The notes below the pieces were generated by a model. The model was given only the letters and a program-made list of their open reading frames with translations, was not told where the DNA came from and searched no databases. Shown piece by piece: positions 6,565 to 8,149 of a stretch of DNA of 8,149 bases. The first letter of the stretch is position 1; every line of letters starts with the position of its first letter. Source of the stretch: Methanolinea sp. UBA473. GTDB lineage: Archaea; Halobacteriota; Methanomicrobia; Methanomicrobiales; Methanospirillaceae. The translations under genes and the position numbers were made by a program. The DNA lies in the NCBI GenBank assembly GCA_002509495.1, contig DAEV01000083.1:28892-37040 (forward strand). Reading direction: 5' to 3'.

Positions 6565-7425
6565 ATGTCATTCTACTGGTTCGGGGAGGTCAGCGACGAT
6601 TGCTGTGTCCCGTGCCAATCCCGGGATCCGGAGTCTCTTTCACGGCGTCTCGAGGGAATCAGGGTTGAAATGACAAATTTTACCCCGCTGCGCTGGGAAA
6701 TGGCCGTGGATTGCGGATTTATCAGCACGCGTCAGGAATACCTTGGTTTACTGCGGGAGGTCTGCATGTTCCGCGCAGATCAGCAAATCTCAAGGGATTC
6801 GCAGATCCCGGATCGAGAACTTATCCAGATGGTCCGCATGCTGGACCAGATCGATGAAGCAGTCAACCTGCTTACCGAGAGAGCTGTCGAGTGGCATGCC
6901 GTTCTGGACCCGGTATTTTCGAGAAAATATCGGGAATTACGCGGAAAATCCGCAATAGACCTTATCAGGCAAGGGGAAAGTGCTGCATTAAGGGAAGTAG
7001 TACAGGAAATGGAACGAATCTACGTACTCAGGGCTTCACTTGCGAAGGAGATTTCGGGACTGGCCGAAAAGATCCTTCCCAACTGCACTGCTCTGGCAGG
7101 GGGATTGGTGGCTGCCCGGCTGGCCTCGGATGCCGGGAGTCTTGCCGCACTCTCCAGGATGCCGGCAAGCTCAATCCAGGTGCTCGGAGCGCGGACTGCC
7201 CTGTTCTCCCATCTTCGCACCGGGTCGTCACCCCCGAAACACGGGATTATCTACCAGCATTCCAGGGTCCATAATGCGAAACGGGGGCGCCGTGGAAGAG
7301 TGGCCAGGACTCTTGCGGCGAAACTTGCCATCGCTGCCCGGATCGACTGGTTCCGGGGGGCGGCCGACCCTGCATTTCTCGAGGTTGCACAGGGGGCCGT
7401 GAACAGGGCAGGAGGAAAGCCATGA
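6565..7425 (+). CDS. nop5: Nop5 (Nop56/58-like), C/D-box RNP scaffold protein
   Basis: Nop5 bridges L7Ae-bound C/D guide RNA and fibrillarin in the archaeal C/D sRNP that 2'-O-methylates rRNA and tRNA. In this 286-residue protein the N-terminal region (1-65) should contact fibrillarin, and a helical coiled-coil region spans about 80-170, where Nop5 normally dimerises. The conserved NOP domain runs from about 175 to 265, with RMPASSIQVLGARTALFSHL at 198-217, PPKHGIIYQH at 223-232 and GRVARTLAAKLAIAARID at 244-261. It is shorter than many Nop5 proteins (about 400 residues in Thermococcales), mainly in the N-terminal and tail regions; short forms are known. An unusual Cys cluster, CCVPC at 13-17, sits near the N-terminus. 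The start has no ribosome site but follows a TATA-like element at leaderless spacing. The stop overlaps flpA as ATGA. Confidence 0.92.
   Translation: MSFYWFGEVSDDCCVPCQSRDPESLSRRLEGIRVEMTNFTPLRWEMAVDCGFISTRQEYLGLLREVCMFRADQQISRDSQIPDRELIQMVRMLDQIDEAVNLLTERAVEWHAVLDPVFSRKYRELRGKSAIDLIRQGESAALREVVQEMERIYVLRASLAKEISGLAEKILPNCTALAGGLVAARLASDAGSLAALSRMPASSIQVLGARTALFSHLRTGSSPPKHGIIYQHSRVHNAKRGRRGRVARTLAAKLAIAARIDWFRGAADPAFLEVAQGAVNRAGGKP
7411..7415 (+). promoter_or_regulatory. Ribosome binding site of flpA
   Basis: GGAGG lies six bases before the flpA ATG, within the last codons of nop5. It fixes the flpA start and, with the ATGA overlap, points to coupled translation of the two C/D RNP proteins. 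Confidence 0.75.
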
Positions 7426-8072
7426 TCTGGATCGGGGGGACCCTGGTCTCCCGCGGGAAGGGTGGGGTATACGGAGAGAGGATGATCGACGGCATGAGGA
7501 TCTGGGATCCCTACAGGAGTAAACTTGCTGCCTATTACTACCTCGGAGGGACGCTCGATCTGCTTCCGGAGATGCGGGTATTATACCTGGGAGCTGCGAA
7601 CGGGACCACAGTGTCCCATGTCGCAGACTACGTAGAGGTGGTCTATGCGGTGGAGAATGCCCCCCGGCCCATGAGGGACCTGCTGGCCGTGGCCGGACGA
7701 CGCAAATGGATCATTCCCATCATGGCGGATGCCACTGTTCCGGAAACCTACGCATCCATGGTGGAAGGTGTGCACCTGATCTACCAGGACGTTGCTCACC
7801 CCGGGCAGGTGGAGATTGCGTCGAAAAACAGCCCCTTCCTGGAACCGGGGGGTAAGATCCTCCTGATGCTCAAAACGAGGAGCATCGACGTCCGACGTTC
7901 TCCTGAAATTGTTGCAGAGGATGCGGCCCTCCAGCTTGAATCCAGGGGATTGTTCATCGAACAACTGCTATGGCTCGCACCTTACCACAAGGACCATGCA
8001 GCAATGCTCTGCCGCCGGGAGGACGGAGTATCCGGGGCTGAAGGGTCGAATGGATACTCCCCTGGGAAATGA
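7422..8072 (+). CDS. flpA: Fibrillarin-like rRNA/tRNA 2'-O-methyltransferase
   Basis: Fibrillarin is the SAM-dependent catalytic subunit of the C/D sRNP. The 216-residue protein has the expected order. A short N-terminal beta region is followed by RIWDPYRSKLAAYYYLGG (26-43), containing Lys34. The SAM-binding motif LYLGAANGTTVSHVADYV is at 54-71, with AANG in place of the more common ASSG. The acidic ribose-contact region VYAVENAPR is at 74-82, IYQDVAHPGQ at 120-129 contains Asp123, and ILLMLKTRSID at 146-156 contains Lys151. Lys34, Asp123 and Lys151 are the likely catalytic positions by family analogy. The family core ends near PYHKDHAAML (187-196); the last 20 residues are a polar, non-conserved tail. 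It overlaps nop5 by four bases, the standard archaeal nop5-fibrillarin pair. No T-run terminator is visible on this strand before the window ends. Confidence 0.95.
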   Translation: MIWIGGTLVSRGKGGVYGERMIDGMRIWDPYRSKLAAYYYLGGTLDLLPEMRVLYLGAANGTTVSHVADYVEVVYAVENAPRPMRDLLAVAGRRKWIIPIMADATVPETYASMVEGVHLIYQDVAHPGQVEIASKNSPFLEPGGKILLMLKTRSIDVRRSPEIVAEDAALQLESRGLFIEQLLWLAPYHKDHAAMLCRREDGVSGAEGSNGYSPGK

Positions 8073-8101
8073 AAGAACACGGCCGATGACGATACTGTCA
8101 G

Positions 8102-8110
8102 GAAAAGACC
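8102..8110 (-). terminator. Weak T-run signal after the right-edge tRNA
   Basis: On the minus strand GGTCTTTTC lies about 17 bases beyond the tRNA 3' end. Four T is a minimal archaeal termination signal, and there is no hairpin. It lies between flpA and the convergent tRNA gene. Confidence 0.25.
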
Positions 8111-8126
8111 GATTCAGAAGTCAGGA

Positions 8127-8149
8127 TAGCCCGGAGCAGATTCGAACTG
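8127..8149 (-). tRNA. tRNA 3' part, cut by window end (probably tRNA-Gln)
   Basis: Read on the minus strand, the last 23 bases hold the T stem 5' strand end (CAG), the T loop TTCGAAT, the T stem 3' strand CTGCT, the acceptor 3' strand CCGGGCT and discriminator A. CCA is not encoded. The matching 5' acceptor strand would be AGCCCGG, starting with A1-U72. In archaea A1-U72 is typical of tRNA-Gln (where the GatDE amidotransferase recognises it) and of initiator tRNA-Met. The other acceptor pairs differ from the usual AGCGGGG initiator form, so Gln is preferred. The anticodon is outside the window. Confidence 0.75.

Noticed and set aside
8084..8100. ATGACGA near the flpA end as a possible box C
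   Set aside because: It has one mismatch to RUGAUGA and no CUGA at the right distance; it is not supported as a guide RNA.

Overview
This window reads as chromosomal DNA of a methanogenic archaeon, most likely a GC-rich member of the Methanomicrobiales. The evidence is an archaeal-type indolepyruvate oxidoreductase (iorA-iorB), Cbf5, and a Nop5-fibrillarin pair. Tight ATGA overlaps, strong GGAGG-type ribosome sites inside operons and TATA-like boxes fit archaea, and neither tRNA encodes CCA. The genus is inferred from overall resemblance, not from a search.

Layout, left to right. Bases 1-46 hold the last codons of a Pro/Gly/Tyr-rich protein on +. A + strand operon follows: iorA (171-1940), iorB (1937-2536) and an orphan beta-class DNA methyltransferase (2515-3273), each overlapping the next, ending in a terminator-like hairpin with a T run. 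Convergent to it on - lie tRNA-Ser(GGA) (3338-3421), cbf5 (3524-4429) and hemD (4434-5129); transcription runs hemD, cbf5, then the tRNA. A 150-base divergent intergenic region (5130-5279) separates hemD from a + strand TctA-family membrane protein (5280-6491). Then come nop5 (6565-7425) and fibrillarin flpA (7422-8072). At the right edge the 3' end of another - strand tRNA, probably tRNA-Gln, is cut by the window.

The genes fall into three themes. IorAB handles aryl pyruvates with ferredoxin. HemD makes uroporphyrinogen III, the precursor of the tetrapyrroles F430, cobamides and siroheme. Cbf5 (H/ACA pseudouridylation) and Nop5-fibrillarin (C/D 2'-O-methylation) are catalytic or scaffold parts of the two archaeal RNA-guided RNA modification machines, both here within 5 kb. 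The TctA-like permease has no obvious link to the rest.

Most of the window is ordinary core genome. I found no CRISPR array, insertion sequence or defence island, and no convincing new multi-gene system. The most notable signals are near-total absence of the tetranucleotide CTAG (one copy, inside tRNA-Ser) beside an orphan methyltransferase, and promoter spacing that predicts leaderless mRNAs for tctA and nop5 while internal operon genes have strong ribosome sites.
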